From: Fusobacterium nucleatum_L
Lineage (GTDB): Bacteria; Fusobacteriota; Fusobacteriia; Fusobacteriales; Fusobacteriaceae
Direction: 5' to 3'
DNA: 64,000 bases
Assembly: GCF_050231725.1 (NCBI RefSeq)
Contig: NZ_CP077172.1
Coordinates: forward strand, 62,001 to 126,000
A program made the position numbers and the translations under genes. Within the stretch, counting starts at the first letter, position 1; every line of letters begins with the position of its first letter. Positions 34,083 to 43,010 of the stretch are shown in pieces. The notes beneath the pieces are model-generated. The model worked only from the letters and a program-made list of their open reading frames with translations, ran no database searches and was not told the origin of the DNA.

Positions 34083-34439
34083 TTAATCTTTTCTAAAATG
34101 GCTTTCTCCAAACATTCTAACTAGTGTATACATTAAAACTCTTTTATACTTTTTAACATCCCATTCTTCCATAATTTCTAAAAATATTCTATCAGCTTCA
34201 GCCCTTTTAATTTCAATTTTACATTTACTTGAATATAACCAGTCATGTACAACAGCTGCTCTTCCATGTTTACCATATGTATTTATAATGTTTCTAAAAA
34301 TTTTAGGTACAGAGGCATAGTCTGTTCTAAAACCTTTTGGAACAACTACAAGTCCTATTGATGTTTCATAAGAATATTCTTCTAAAACTTCCCAATATAT
34401 ATCATCAATTGGGCATGTATTTAATTTATTTATCTCCAT
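34083..34439 (-). CDS. DUF1353 family protein
   Basis: 118 residues. DUF1353 marks are VVPKGFRTDYASVPKIFR, HGRAAVVHDWLY and the ending YKRVLMYTLVRMFG. The His-Asp-Trp motif in the second segment suggests a peptidase-like or metal site. Many members are phage proteins, so this could be a captured phage gene, though no phage genes surround it. The ATG at 34439 is chosen because AGGAAG stands 8 bp upstream; an in-frame GTG 9 bp earlier has no room for a Shine-Dalgarno. Confidence 0.8.
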   Translation of the reverse strand: MEINKLNTCPIDDIYWEVLEEYSYETSIGLVVVPKGFRTDYASVPKIFRNIINTYGKHGRAAVVHDWLYSSKCKIEIKRAEADRIFLEIMEEWDVKKYKRVLMYTLVRMFGESHFRKD

Positions 34440-34680
34440 AATCTCCACTTCCTTTTCTTATTTTTATGATTTATTTAAAGCTATTACAATTTATTTTATT
34501 TTTTATAATTGTATTATTTCATAAAAAAAAGTAAAAAATACATACAAACAAGTTATTTTATAATAATTATTATATCTTATTTTACATATTTTTTCAATTC
34601 TTATACAATATATTTTTTAAATGAAAATATCTATCTTCTTATTATAAAATGAATATTCTATAGAATTTTTTAGAAAAATA

Positions 34681-34689
34681 TGGTATAAT
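34681..34689 (+). promoter_or_regulatory. Extended -10 promoter of truB-typA
   Basis: TGGTATAAT: consensus -10 at 34684-34689 with TGn. The start codon lies 33 bp downstream; the 240-bp stretch before it shows nothing else but A/T-rich sequence. Confidence 0.55.
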
Positions 34690-34721
34690 TGACCGTTAAA
34701 ATATATAAAGAGGATGATATT

Positions 34722-35585
34722 TTGGAAGGAATAATCGTTGTAAACAAACCAAAAGGAATAACTTCTTTTGATGTTATAAGAAAACTTAAAAAAATTTTAA
34801 AAACTAAAAAAATAGGACATACTGGGACTCTTGACCCACTGGCAACAGGAGTTATGCTTATGTGTGTTGGAAAAGCAACTAAACTTGCAGCTGATTTAGA
34901 AGCTAAAGATAAAGTCTATATTGCAGACTTTGATATAGGCTATGCAACAGATACCTATGATATTGAAGGAAAAAAAATAGCTGAAAACATTATTGATATT
35001 TCAAAAGAAAATTTAGAGCAGTCTATAATAAAATTTATAGGTAATCTAAAACAAGTTCCTCCAATGTACTCTGCTATTAAAATTGATGGAAATAAACTTT
35101 ATCATTTAGCAAGAAAAGGGATTGAAATTGAGAGACCCGAAAGAGATGTCACTATTGAATATATCAATCTTTTAAATCTTAAAGATAATAAAGCTAAAAT
35201 AGAAACAAAAGTTTCAAAAGGTTGCTATATAAGAAGTTTAATTTATGATATAGGCCAAGATTTAGGAACTTATGCAACTATGACAACACTTCAAAGAAAA
35301 CAAGTTGGAGATTATTCTTTGGAAACTTCATATACTTTAGAACAGATTGAAGAAATGGTTTTAAATAATGACTCTAAGTTTTTGAGAACTATTGAAGAAA
35401 TTTTTTCTTATAATAAATATAGTTTACAAACTGAAAAAGAATTAACTCTATATAAAAATGGGAACACTGTAAAAATAAAAGAAAATTTAGAAAATAAAAA
35501 ATATAGAATTTATTTTCAAGATGAATTTATAGGATTGGCAAATGTAGAAAATAATAATTTATTAAAAGGATATAAGTATTATTAA
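34722..35585 (+). CDS. truB: tRNA pseudouridine-55 synthase
   Basis: 287 residues starting with TTG, because AGAGG lies 8 bp before it and TruB proteins normally begin near GIIVVNKPKG; a longer in-frame TTG at 34689 lies within the promoter. It modifies U55 in the T loop of tRNA. The catalytic Asp is in HTGTLDPLATGVM, followed by MYSAIKIDGNKLYHLARKG and VSKGCYIRSLIYDIG. typA begins 22 bp downstream. Confidence 0.94.
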   Translation: MEGIIVVNKPKGITSFDVIRKLKKILKTKKIGHTGTLDPLATGVMLMCVGKATKLAADLEAKDKVYIADFDIGYATDTYDIEGKKIAENIIDISKENLEQSIIKFIGNLKQVPPMYSAIKIDGNKLYHLARKGIEIERPERDVTIEYINLLNLKDNKAKIETKVSKGCYIRSLIYDIGQDLGTYATMTTLQRKQVGDYSLETSYTLEQIEEMVLNNDSKFLRTIEEIFSYNKYSLQTEKELTLYKNGNTVKIKENLENKKYRIYFQDEFIGLANVENNNLLKGYKYY

Positions 35586-35607
35586 TTTAAAATATGAGAG
35601 GAAAAAA

Positions 35608-37428
35608 ATGAAGATTAAAAACATAGCAATTATTGCTCACGTTGACCACGGTAAAACTACACTTGTAGACTGTTTATTAAGACAAGGAGGAGTTTTTAAA
35701 ACTCATGAACTTGAAAAAGTCGAAGAAAGAGTTATGGACTCAGATGATATTGAAAGAGAAAGAGGGATTACTATTTTCTCTAAAAATGCTTCTGTTAGAT
35801 ATAAAGACTATAAAATTAATATAGTTGATACACCAGGCCATGCTGACTTTGGTGGAGAAGTACAAAGAATTATGAAGATGGTTGATTCTGTTCTTTTACT
35901 TGTAGATGCTTTTGAAGGACCTATGCCTCAAACAAAATATGTTTTGAAAAAAGCTTTGGAACAAGGACATAGGCCAATAGTTGTAGTAAACAAAGTTGAT
36001 AAGCCTAATGCTAGACCAGAAGATGTATTATATATGGTTTATGATTTATTTATAGAGTTAAATGCTAATGAATATCAACTTGAATTTCCAGTAGTTTATG
36101 CCTCAGGAAAAACAGGTTTTGCAAGAAAAGAATTGACTGATGAAAATATGGATATGCAACCATTATTTGAAACAATATTAGAACATGTTCAAGACCCTGA
36201 TGGAGATGTTACAAAACCAACTCAATTCTTGATAACAAATATTGCTTATGATAACTATGTAGGAAAATTAGCAGTTGGAAGAATACATAATGGAACTTTA
36301 AAAAGAAATCAAGATGTAATGTTAATAAAAAGAGATAGAAAAGAAGTTAGAGGAAAAATTTCTGTTCTATATGGTTATGAAGGATTAAAGAGAGTTGAAA
36401 TAGAAGAAGCAGAAGCAGGAGATATAGTTTGTGTTGCTGGTATTGATGATATAGATATTGGAGAAACATTAGCAGATATAAACAATCCTGTTGCACTACC
36501 TTTAATTGATATTGATGAGCCAACACTTGCTATGACATTTATGGTAAATGATTCTCCATTTGTTGGAAAAGAAGGAAAATTTGTAACTTCTAGACATATT
36601 TGGGATAGATTACAAAAAGAAATTCAAACAAATGTTAGTATGAGAGTAGAAGCAACTGATTCACCTGATTCATTTATTGTAAAAGGAAGAGGAGAACTTC
36701 AACTTTCAATATTACTTGAAAATATGAGAAGAGAAGGTTTTGAAGTACAAGTTTCTAAACCAAGAGTTTTATTTAAAGAAAAAGATGGAAAGAGATTAGA
36801 ACCTATTGAACTTGCTTTAATTGATGTTGATGATAGTTTTACAGGAACTGTAATTGAAAAAATGGGAATTAGAAAAGCTGAAATGGTTTCTATGGTTCCA
36901 GGGCAAGATGGATATACAAGACTTGAATTTAAAGTACCTGCAAGAGGACTTATTGGTTTTAGAAATGAATTTTTAACTGATACAAAAGGAACTGGAATTT
37001 TAAATCATTCATTCTTTGATTATGAAGAATATAAGGGAGATATTCCTACAAGAAATAAAGGTGTTTTAATAGCTACTGAACCAGGAGTTACTGTTCCTTA
37101 TGCTTTAAATAACTTACAAGATAGAGGAAGTTTATTCTTAGACCCAGGTGTTCCTGTATATGAAGGAATGATAGTTGGAGAACATAACAGAGAAAATGAC
37201 TTAGTTGTAAATGTTTGTAAAACTAAAAAATTAACAAATATGAGAGCAGCTGGTTCTGATGATGCAGTTAAACTTGCAACTCCAAGAAAATTTACATTGG
37301 AACAAGCACTTGATTATATTGCAGAAGATGAACTTGTAGAGGTTACTCCTACAAACATCAGACTTAGAAAGAAAATTTTAAAAGAAGGAGACAGAAGAAA
37401 AAACTGGTCTGCTTTAAATAATAAATAA
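35608..37428 (+). CDS. typA: Translational GTPase TypA/BipA
   Basis: 606 residues, the family length. The G domain has G1 AHVDHGKTTL at 10-19, G3 DTPGHADFGGEV and G4 VVNKVDKP; EF-G-like domains and the TypA-specific C-terminus (FLTDTKGTGILNHSF, LEQALDYIAEDELVEVTP) follow. It binds ribosomes and helps assembly or adaptation to stress. It follows truB in one transcript and is closed by a hairpin. Confidence 0.96.
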   Translation: MKIKNIAIIAHVDHGKTTLVDCLLRQGGVFKTHELEKVEERVMDSDDIERERGITIFSKNASVRYKDYKINIVDTPGHADFGGEVQRIMKMVDSVLLLVDAFEGPMPQTKYVLKKALEQGHRPIVVVNKVDKPNARPEDVLYMVYDLFIELNANEYQLEFPVVYASGKTGFARKELTDENMDMQPLFETILEHVQDPDGDVTKPTQFLITNIAYDNYVGKLAVGRIHNGTLKRNQDVMLIKRDRKEVRGKISVLYGYEGLKRVEIEEAEAGDIVCVAGIDDIDIGETLADINNPVALPLIDIDEPTLAMTFMVNDSPFVGKEGKFVTSRHIWDRLQKEIQTNVSMRVEATDSPDSFIVKGRGELQLSILLENMRREGFEVQVSKPRVLFKEKDGKRLEPIELALIDVDDSFTGTVIEKMGIRKAEMVSMVPGQDGYTRLEFKVPARGLIGFRNEFLTDTKGTGILNHSFFDYEEYKGDIPTRNKGVLIATEPGVTVPYALNNLQDRGSLFLDPGVPVYEGMIVGEHNRENDLVVNVCKTKKLTNMRAAGSDDAVKLATPRKFTLEQALDYIAEDELVEVTPTNIRLRKKILKEGDRRKNWSALNNK

Positions 37429-37438
37429 AAATTTGATT

Positions 37439-37476
37439 AAAGAGTTATTATAAAAATTGAAATAATAACTCTTTTT
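37439..37476 (+). terminator. Intrinsic terminator of truB-typA
   Basis: Arms AAAGAGTTATTAT (37439-37451) and ATAATAACTCTTT (37462-37474), 13 bp, 10-base loop, then T tract. Confidence 0.85.
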
Positions 37477-37493
37477 TAGTTTTGATTTATAAA

Positions 37494-37534
37494 AAAATAG
37501 CATTGATGACAGATATTTTCATCAATGCTATTTT
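37494..37534. terminator. Second hairpin, bidirectional type
   Basis: Arms 37494-37509 and 37519-37534 form a perfect 16-bp stem (core ATAGCATTGATGA) with a 9-base loop and A/T ends. Confidence 0.7.
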
Positions 37535-37573
37535 ATTAAAATTTTGGGATTATATTTTTTAATGGGAAATGTG

Positions 37574-37602
37574 CTTAGGAGCTTATGGAATAAACTCCTA
37601 AG
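37574..37602. terminator. Third hairpin near the end of etfA
   Basis: Arms CTTAGGAGCTTAT (37574-37586) and ATAAACTCCTAAG (37590-37602) pair over 13 bp with one mismatch that is G-U on the minus strand. The T-rich tail is on the plus-strand side. Confidence 0.55.
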
Positions 37603-37619
37603 ACTTTTTATTTTAATTA

Positions 37620-38795
37620 TTATTTTGTTGCTTTATATTTTTTTATTTCTTCAGTTAATATAGGTAATATTTTGTGTAAATCTCCAACTATTCCTAAGTC
37701 TGCTACTGAGAAAATAGGTGCAAATCTATCTTTATTTATAGCAATTATAAATTCAGATTCTTCCATACCTGCAACGTGTTGAATAGCTCCTGAAATTCCA
37801 CATGCAAAATAAACTTCTGGTCTAACTGTCTTACCAGTTTGCCCAACTTGTCTATCATGAGGCATATTTCCTGCATCGACTTGTGCTCTTGAAGAAGAAA
37901 CTATTCCTCCAATTTCTGCTGCTAAATCTTCTAGTAATTCAAAGTTTTGTTTTGCTCCTACTCCTCTTCCACCAGAAACTAATATTTTAGCCTCAGAAAT
38001 ATCTACTTTATTTCCACCTTCTTTAACAACTTTTAAAAGTTTAACTTTCATTTTTGAAGCATCTAAAGTTACTGGAAATTCAACTACTTCACCAGTTCTA
38101 TCATCAGACTTAGGTAATTTTTTCATAACTCCTGGTCTAACAGTTGCCATTTGTGGTCTGTGATCTGGAGAAACTATTGTTGCCATTAAGTTCCCACCAA
38201 ATGCTGGTCTCGTCATACCTAATTGTCTTTCTTTATCTTTTAGTAATTCAAGTTTTGTACAGTCAGCAGTTAGACCTGTTGCTATTCTTGAAGACACTCT
38301 TGGTGCTAAGTCTCTTCCTAAAGTTGTTGCTCCAAATAAAACAATTTCAGGTTTTTCAGCTGTTATTGCTGCATCTACAACTTGTGTATATGCTTCAGTA
38401 TCGTATATTTCTAACTCAGGTTTATCAACTACTAAAACTTTATCTGCTCCAGCTTTTATTAAATCTTGAGCAAGTGCTTTTATATTATGCCCCATTAATA
38501 AAGCTGTTACTTTAGCTGCTTCCGGATTGTTAGCTTTTACATCAGCAACTTTTTGTTTTATTTCTTCATCATCTTCTTCAAGAGTTGCAGCAACTACATC
38601 TACACTTTTTATAGCTGCAGCTTGTTTTGTAGCATAGTCAGCTAACTCATCTCCAGCATCTTTTAATGCTATTTGTTTATTTATTTCATATGCTAATTCT
38701 GTTGCTTTTCCTAATAATTCTAATCCTACATTTTGTAACACTCCATCTCTTTGTTCAGCGTACACTAGGATTCCTTTATAATCATTTAAGTTCAT
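37620..38795 (-). CDS. etfA: Electron transfer flavoprotein alpha subunit (with N-terminal insertion)
   Basis: 391 residues, about 50 more than common clostridial EtfA. The N-terminal domain starts normally (DYKGILVYAEQRDGVLQNVGLELLG), but residues about 42-95 form an extra Ala/Asp/Glu/Lys-rich helical stretch before VTALLMGHNI resumes. The C-terminal FAD domain is normal: LVSGGRGVGAKQNFELLEDLA, SRAQVDAGNMPHDRQVGQTGKTVRPE and ISGAIQH. With EtfB and Bcd it passes electrons between butyryl-CoA dehydrogenase and NADH/ferredoxin. Last gene of bcd-etfB-etfA, 24 bp after etfB. Confidence 0.94.
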   Translation of the reverse strand: MNLNDYKGILVYAEQRDGVLQNVGLELLGKATELAYEINKQIALKDAGDELADYATKQAAAIKSVDVVAATLEEDDEEIKQKVADVKANNPEAAKVTALLMGHNIKALAQDLIKAGADKVLVVDKPELEIYDTEAYTQVVDAAITAEKPEIVLFGATTLGRDLAPRVSSRIATGLTADCTKLELLKDKERQLGMTRPAFGGNLMATIVSPDHRPQMATVRPGVMKKLPKSDDRTGEVVEFPVTLDASKMKVKLLKVVKEGGNKVDISEAKILVSGGRGVGAKQNFELLEDLAAEIGGIVSSSRAQVDAGNMPHDRQVGQTGKTVRPEVYFACGISGAIQHVAGMEESEFIIAINKDRFAPIFSVADLGIVGDLHKILPILTEEIKKYKATK

Positions 38796-38819
38796 ATTAT
38801 TTTCTCCTTTATTATTAGA

Positions 38820-39608
38820 TTAGATTATAAATTTTTCTTTTAATTTTTCTAATATAATATTAGCTGCTTCTTTTGCATCAACTTCATGTAATACACCAGG
38901 TTCTTTTACACCTTTAGTGAATGATTTATTAACTTTTGTTGGTGAACCAGCTAAACCAATTTTTGCAGGGTCTATTTCAATATCATCAAATGTCCAAGTT
39001 TCAATTGGTCTTTCAAAAACATCAACAATAGCTCCAACATTCATATATCTTGGTTGGTTAGCTTCAGCAAGTACAGTTACTAGTCCTGGAGTTGGAAGTT
39101 CTAATAAGAAATATCCATCTTCAGTTGCTCTTTTAATAACAAATGATTTTGAAGCTTCTTTGTATTCCATTTCTTTTACATAAGATACTTGAGGTAATCC
39201 TAAGTGCTCTGCAATTTGAGGTCCAACTTGTGCAGTATCTCCATCAATTGCTTGTCTTCCTGCAACTATTAGATCAATATCTTCTATTTTTCTAATTGCA
39301 GCAGCAATAGTGTTAGAAGTAGCTAATGTATCTGCTCCTCCAAATTTTCTATCTGTTATAAGGATGGCTCTGTCAGCTCCCATTGCATAAGCTTCTCTTA
39401 ATATAGCTTCTGCTTGAGGTGGCCCCATTGTAATAACAATAACTTCTGCTCCATATAAATCTTTTAATTTTAGAGCTTCTTCTAATCCACCTTTATCATC
39501 TGGGTTCATGATACTAGGAACTCCATCTCTAATAATTGTCCCTTTTACTGGATCTATTTTAACTTCAGTTGTATCTGGAACTTGTTTTATACAAACTACT
39601 ATTCTCAT
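38820..39608 (-). CDS. etfB: Electron transfer flavoprotein beta subunit
   Basis: 262 residues. Marks are CIKQVPDTTEVKIDP at 5-19, NPDDKGGLEEALKL, TMGPPQAEAILREAYAMGADRAI and GRQAIDGDTAQVGPQIAEHLGLPQ, matching bifurcating EtfB that holds a second FAD. It lies between bcd and etfA, 20 bp after bcd. Confidence 0.95.
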   Translation of the reverse strand: MRIVVCIKQVPDTTEVKIDPVKGTIIRDGVPSIMNPDDKGGLEEALKLKDLYGAEVIVITMGPPQAEAILREAYAMGADRAILITDRKFGGADTLATSNTIAAAIRKIEDIDLIVAGRQAIDGDTAQVGPQIAEHLGLPQVSYVKEMEYKEASKSFVIKRATEDGYFLLELPTPGLVTVLAEANQPRYMNVGAIVDVFERPIETWTFDDIEIDPAKIGLAGSPTKVNKSFTKGVKEPGVLHEVDAKEAANIILEKLKEKFII

Positions 39609-39628
39609 CTTTATTCCTCCACATGTAA

Positions 39629-40774
39629 TTATTTTATAACATTAGCTGCTATTACCATTCTTTGAACTTCAGAAGTTCCTTCATAGATTTCAGTAATCTT
39701 AGCATCTCTCATCATTCTTTCAACTGGATATTCTCTTGTATATCCGTATCCACCAAATATTTGAACAGCTTTAGTTGTTACTTCCATAGCTGTTTCAGCA
39801 GCAAATAGTTTTGCTCTAGCTGCATCTAAAGAGTAAGGTAAGTTATTAGATTCTCTCCAAGCTGCTTTATAAACTAAAAGTCTTGCAGCTTCAACTTTAA
39901 CATCTAAGTTAGCTATTTGGAATTGAGTATTTTGGAATTGAGCTAAGCTTCTTCCAAATTGTTTTCTTTCTTTTGCATAGCTTATAGCTTCATCTAATGC
40001 TCCAGCAGCTATTCCTAATGCTTGAGAAGCAATTCCTATTCTTCCTCCATCAAGAGTCATCATAGCAATTTTAAATCCTTTTCCTTTATCTCCTAATAGG
40101 TTTTCTTTAGGTATTCTACAATTTTCAAATATTAGTTCACAAGTAGCTGAACCTCTGATTCCAAGTTTCATTTCTTTTTTACCAATAGAGAACCCTGGTG
40201 TACCAGCTTCAACTATGAATGCAGAAATTCCTTTTAATCCTTTTGATTTGTCTGTCATAGCAAATACTATATAAACATGTGCATAACCTGCATTTGTTAT
40301 AAATATTTTTGCTCCATTTAAAATCCATTCTCCAGTTTCAGGATCTTGAACTGCCATAGTTTGTTGTCCTGCAGCATCTGTTCCTGCATTTGGTTCTGTA
40401 AGTCCAAAAGCTCCAATCCATTCTCCACTAGCCATTTTTGGTAAATATTTTTGTTTTTGTTTTTCATTACCAAATTTTAAAATAGGCCAAGTTCCTAGTG
40501 ATGTATGTGCAGACACAATAACTCCTGTTGTACCACAAGCTTTTGATAATTCTTCAACAGCCATAGCATACATTAAGTTGTCTCCTCCTGCTCCACCATA
40601 TTGTTTAGGTATAGGGATACCCATTATTCCAATTTTAGCCATTTTTTCAACAGTTTCCATTGGAAATCTTTCGTTTTCATCTACCTCTGCTGCGATAGGT
40701 TTTACTTCTTTTTCAACAAATTCTCTTATCATTTGTCTAAAAAGTTCATGTGTTTTAGGTACATTAAATTCCAT
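39629..40774 (-). CDS. bcd: Short-chain (butyryl-CoA) acyl-CoA dehydrogenase
   Basis: 381 residues. It reduces crotonyl-CoA to butyryl-CoA in the butyrate route, taking electrons from EtfAB. Marks are AFGLTEPNAGTDAAGQQT (FAD/substrate side), LGIRGSATCELIFENC, GGYGYTREYPVERMMRDAKI and the catalytic Glu in EIYEGTSEVQ. The start at 40774 is chosen because AGGAGG lies 6 bp before it; the ATG 15 bp upstream is part of that Shine-Dalgarno region. The etfB-etfA neighbours support the butyryl-CoA assignment over other acyl-CoA dehydrogenases. Confidence 0.92.
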   Translation of the reverse strand: MEFNVPKTHELFRQMIREFVEKEVKPIAAEVDENERFPMETVEKMAKIGIMGIPIPKQYGGAGGDNLMYAMAVEELSKACGTTGVIVSAHTSLGTWPILKFGNEKQKQKYLPKMASGEWIGAFGLTEPNAGTDAAGQQTMAVQDPETGEWILNGAKIFITNAGYAHVYIVFAMTDKSKGLKGISAFIVEAGTPGFSIGKKEMKLGIRGSATCELIFENCRIPKENLLGDKGKGFKIAMMTLDGGRIGIASQALGIAAGALDEAISYAKERKQFGRSLAQFQNTQFQIANLDVKVEAARLLVYKAAWRESNNLPYSLDAARAKLFAAETAMEVTTKAVQIFGGYGYTREYPVERMMRDAKITEIYEGTSEVQRMVIAANVIK

Positions 40775-40816
40775 TATTTTCCTCCTCATTATGGATTTTA
40801 TAAAAACTTTATTTTA

Positions 40817-40845
40817 ATTTTACTTGTAATTGATAGTTATGTCAA
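40817..40845 (-). promoter_or_regulatory. Strong promoter of bcd-etfB-etfA
   Basis: Read leftward: -35 TTGACA (40845-40840), 17-bp spacer, -10 TAAAAT (40822-40817), 43 bp before the start. Confidence 0.8.
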
Positions 40846-40939
40846 GTGTTTTATATATTATTCTCTTCATAAATTTGATTGTCATACATTTTGTGTTTTT
40901 AGAGAACTTAATTTAGTCCTATTTTATTTTTGTTAATTA

Positions 40940-40948
40940 TGATATAAT
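40940..40948 (+). promoter_or_regulatory. Extended -10 promoter of the trmN6-lepA gene run
   Basis: TGATATAAT: -10 at 40943-40948 with TGn, 32 bp before the trmN6 start. No clear -35 box. Confidence 0.5.
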
Positions 40949-40979
40949 ATTCAAAATTATAAGGAGTGATTTAAAAACC

Positions 40980-41711
40980 ATGAATACAAAGCTTGAAAGT
41001 ATTATTCCCTTATTAAATAAGAACTTAAAAATAATTCAGCGTAGTGATTATTTTAATTTCTCAATTGATTCGTTATTAATTTCAGAATTCATTAATATTC
41101 AAAAGAATACTAAAAAAATCTTAGATATAGGGACCGGCAATGCTGCAATCCCTCTTTTTCTTTCAAAAAAGACTTCTGCTAAAATTTATGGGATTGAAAT
41201 ACAAGAAACTTCATATCAGCTTGCATCAAGAAATATTAACATTAATAATTTAGATGAACAAATATATATAATATATGATGATGTTAAAAATTATTTAAAA
41301 TATTTTAATAAAGGTTTTTTTGATATTATAGTATCCAATCCACCTTTTTTTAAGATAAATGAAAAAATAAATTTTTTGAATGATTTAAAGCAATTAACCA
41401 TTGCTAGACATGAAATCAAAATTACTTTAGATGAACTTATTAAAGTTTCATCTGAACTTGTAAAAGATAGAGGATATTTTTATCTTGTTCATAGAGCCGA
41501 TAGATTGACTGAAATAATAAATATTTTACAAAAATATAAATTTGAAGCAAAAAAAATAAAATTTTGTTATACAACTAAGCATAAAAATGCTAAAATACTT
41601 TTGATAGAAGCTATTAAAAATGGAAAAACTGGTTTGACTATTCTTCCACCATTAATTATTAATAAGGAAAATGGTGAATATACTGATGAAGTTTTAGAAA
41701 TGTTTAAATAA
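40980..41711 (+). CDS. trmN6: tRNA1(Val) (adenine37-N6)-methyltransferase family protein
   Basis: 243 residues, a class I N6-adenine methyltransferase of the TrmN6/YfiC type. The SAM motif ILDIGTGNAAIPLFLS lies near 46-61, and the catalytic VSNPPFF (the NPPF/Y motif) near 120. QRSDYFNFSIDSLLIS at the N-terminus matches the family's Q..D.F.FG.D. region. AAGGAG is 12 bp from the ATG. It is the first gene in a run up to lepA. Confidence 0.85.
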   Translation: MNTKLESIIPLLNKNLKIIQRSDYFNFSIDSLLISEFINIQKNTKKILDIGTGNAAIPLFLSKKTSAKIYGIEIQETSYQLASRNININNLDEQIYIIYDDVKNYLKYFNKGFFDIIVSNPPFFKINEKINFLNDLKQLTIARHEIKITLDELIKVSSELVKDRGYFYLVHRADRLTEIINILQKYKFEAKKIKFCYTTKHKNAKILLIEAIKNGKTGLTILPPLIINKENGEYTDEVLEMFK

Positions 41712-41722
41712 CGAGGGAAACT

Positions 41723-42481
41723 ATGCAATATAATAATTTTGTTATGAAAGTGCTTTCAATGGCTAATACTATTGGTAAAATTCTACTTACAAGTGGTGCT
41801 GAAACATATAGAGTTGAAAAAGCTATCTCTACTATATGTAGAAGATTTGATTTAAAATCAGAAACATTTGTTACAATGACCTGTGTTCTTACTTCTGCAA
41901 AGAAAAAAGATGGTGAAACTATAACAGAAGTTAATAGAATTTATACAGTTTCTAATAACTTAGATAAGATTGATAAAATACATAAAATCCTTCTTAATAT
42001 TCATAATTACGAATTAGAAGATTTAGAAAAAGAAGTAAAAAAAATCCAAATACAATCTATTTATAAAAAAAATATTTTATTAGTATCTTATTTCTTTTCA
42101 GCAGCTTTTTTCTCTCTGTTGTTTGGTGGAGAATTTAAGGACTTTCTTGTTGCTGGATTTGGCGGAATTATTATATTTTATATGTCCAAATATGCTAACA
42201 AATTGAAATTAAATAACTTTTTTATTAATACATTAGGCGGCTTTTTAATAACAATATTATCAATTCTTGCTGCTAAAATTGGAATAGTTTCTAGCCCCTC
42301 ATATTCTGCTATTGGAACACTTATGCTTTTAGTTCCAGGTCTTGCCCTTACAAATGCAATAAGAGATTTGATAAATGGTGATTTGATTGCAGGAACTTCG
42401 CGAACGGTAGAAGCTGCTTTAGTCGGCTCAGCTTTAGCTATAGGTACGGGCTTTGCCTTATTTGCGATGTCTTATTTTTAA
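41723..42481 (+). CDS. Threonine/serine exporter family, N-terminal-type subunit (DUF1212)
   Basis: 252 residues. A cytosolic N-terminal part (about 1-115) with ILLTSGAETYRVEKAI and FVTMTCVL, typical of ThrE/DUF1212, is followed by membrane helices (about 118-250) and the segment GTLMLLVPGLALTNAIRDLINGD. In ThrE both halves are one protein; here the second half is the next gene, 19 bp downstream. Probably an amino acid exporter; substrate by family only. Confidence 0.85.
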   Translation: MQYNNFVMKVLSMANTIGKILLTSGAETYRVEKAISTICRRFDLKSETFVTMTCVLTSAKKKDGETITEVNRIYTVSNNLDKIDKIHKILLNIHNYELEDLEKEVKKIQIQSIYKKNILLVSYFFSAAFFSLLFGGEFKDFLVAGFGGIIIFYMSKYANKLKLNNFFINTLGGFLITILSILAAKIGIVSSPSYSAIGTLMLLVPGLALTNAIRDLINGDLIAGTSRTVEAALVGSALAIGTGFALFAMSYF

Positions 42482-42500
42482 TAAAAATTAGGAGAATAGA

Positions 42501-42992
42501 ATGAATTATTTAGAAGTTTTTACTGCATTTTCTGCAACTTTCTTCTTTGGAATAATATTTAGTCTTACAGGTAAAAAGCTTATTTATAGTAGCTTTGCTG
42601 GGGGGTTAGGATGGTATACACATTTACTTTTTTTTAAAGAATTATCCTATTCAAAAACTGCTTCATTTGTAATTTCAGCTCTTGTAATAACTATTTTTTC
42701 AGAGATAATTGCTAGACTTGAAAAAAATACAGTTACAAGCACTTTGATACCAGCTTTAATTCCATTAGTTCCTGGTGGAGGAATATATTATACTATGTCA
42801 TTTTTTGTTGAAAATAGATTTACTGAAGCTGTTGAAAAAGGAAGAGAGACTATATTTTTAACAGTAGCATTAAGTGTAGGGATATTTTTAGTCTCTACTT
42901 TCTCACAAATTCTTGATAGAACTATAAAATACACAAGAGTTTTAAAAAAATATAGAAAATTTAAAGAATATAAAAGAAAACATAAAATTTAG
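42501..42992 (+). CDS. Threonine/serine exporter family, C-terminal-type subunit (DUF3815)
   Basis: 163 residues, nearly all membrane helices, with the family motif ALIPLVPGGGIYYTM. It complements the DUF1212 protein encoded upstream; together they make the two halves of a ThrE-like exporter. AGGAG precedes the ATG. Confidence 0.85.
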   Translation: MNYLEVFTAFSATFFFGIIFSLTGKKLIYSSFAGGLGWYTHLLFFKELSYSKTASFVISALVITIFSEIIARLEKNTVTSTLIPALIPLVPGGGIYYTMSFFVENRFTEAVEKGRETIFLTVALSVGIFLVSTFSQILDRTIKYTRVLKKYRKFKEYKRKHKI

Positions 42993-43010
42993 AAGTGAAG
43001 GGATATAATT

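Noticed and set aside
34083..34439. A prophage remnant, based on the DUF1353 gene
   Set aside because: DUF1353 is common in phages, but no other phage gene lies in the surrounding 20 kb, so a single gene does not support a prophage call.
38144..38515. A 123-residue leucine-rich plus-strand frame opposite etfA
   Set aside because: Low-complexity antisense shadow of the well-supported etfA gene; no Shine-Dalgarno or family match.
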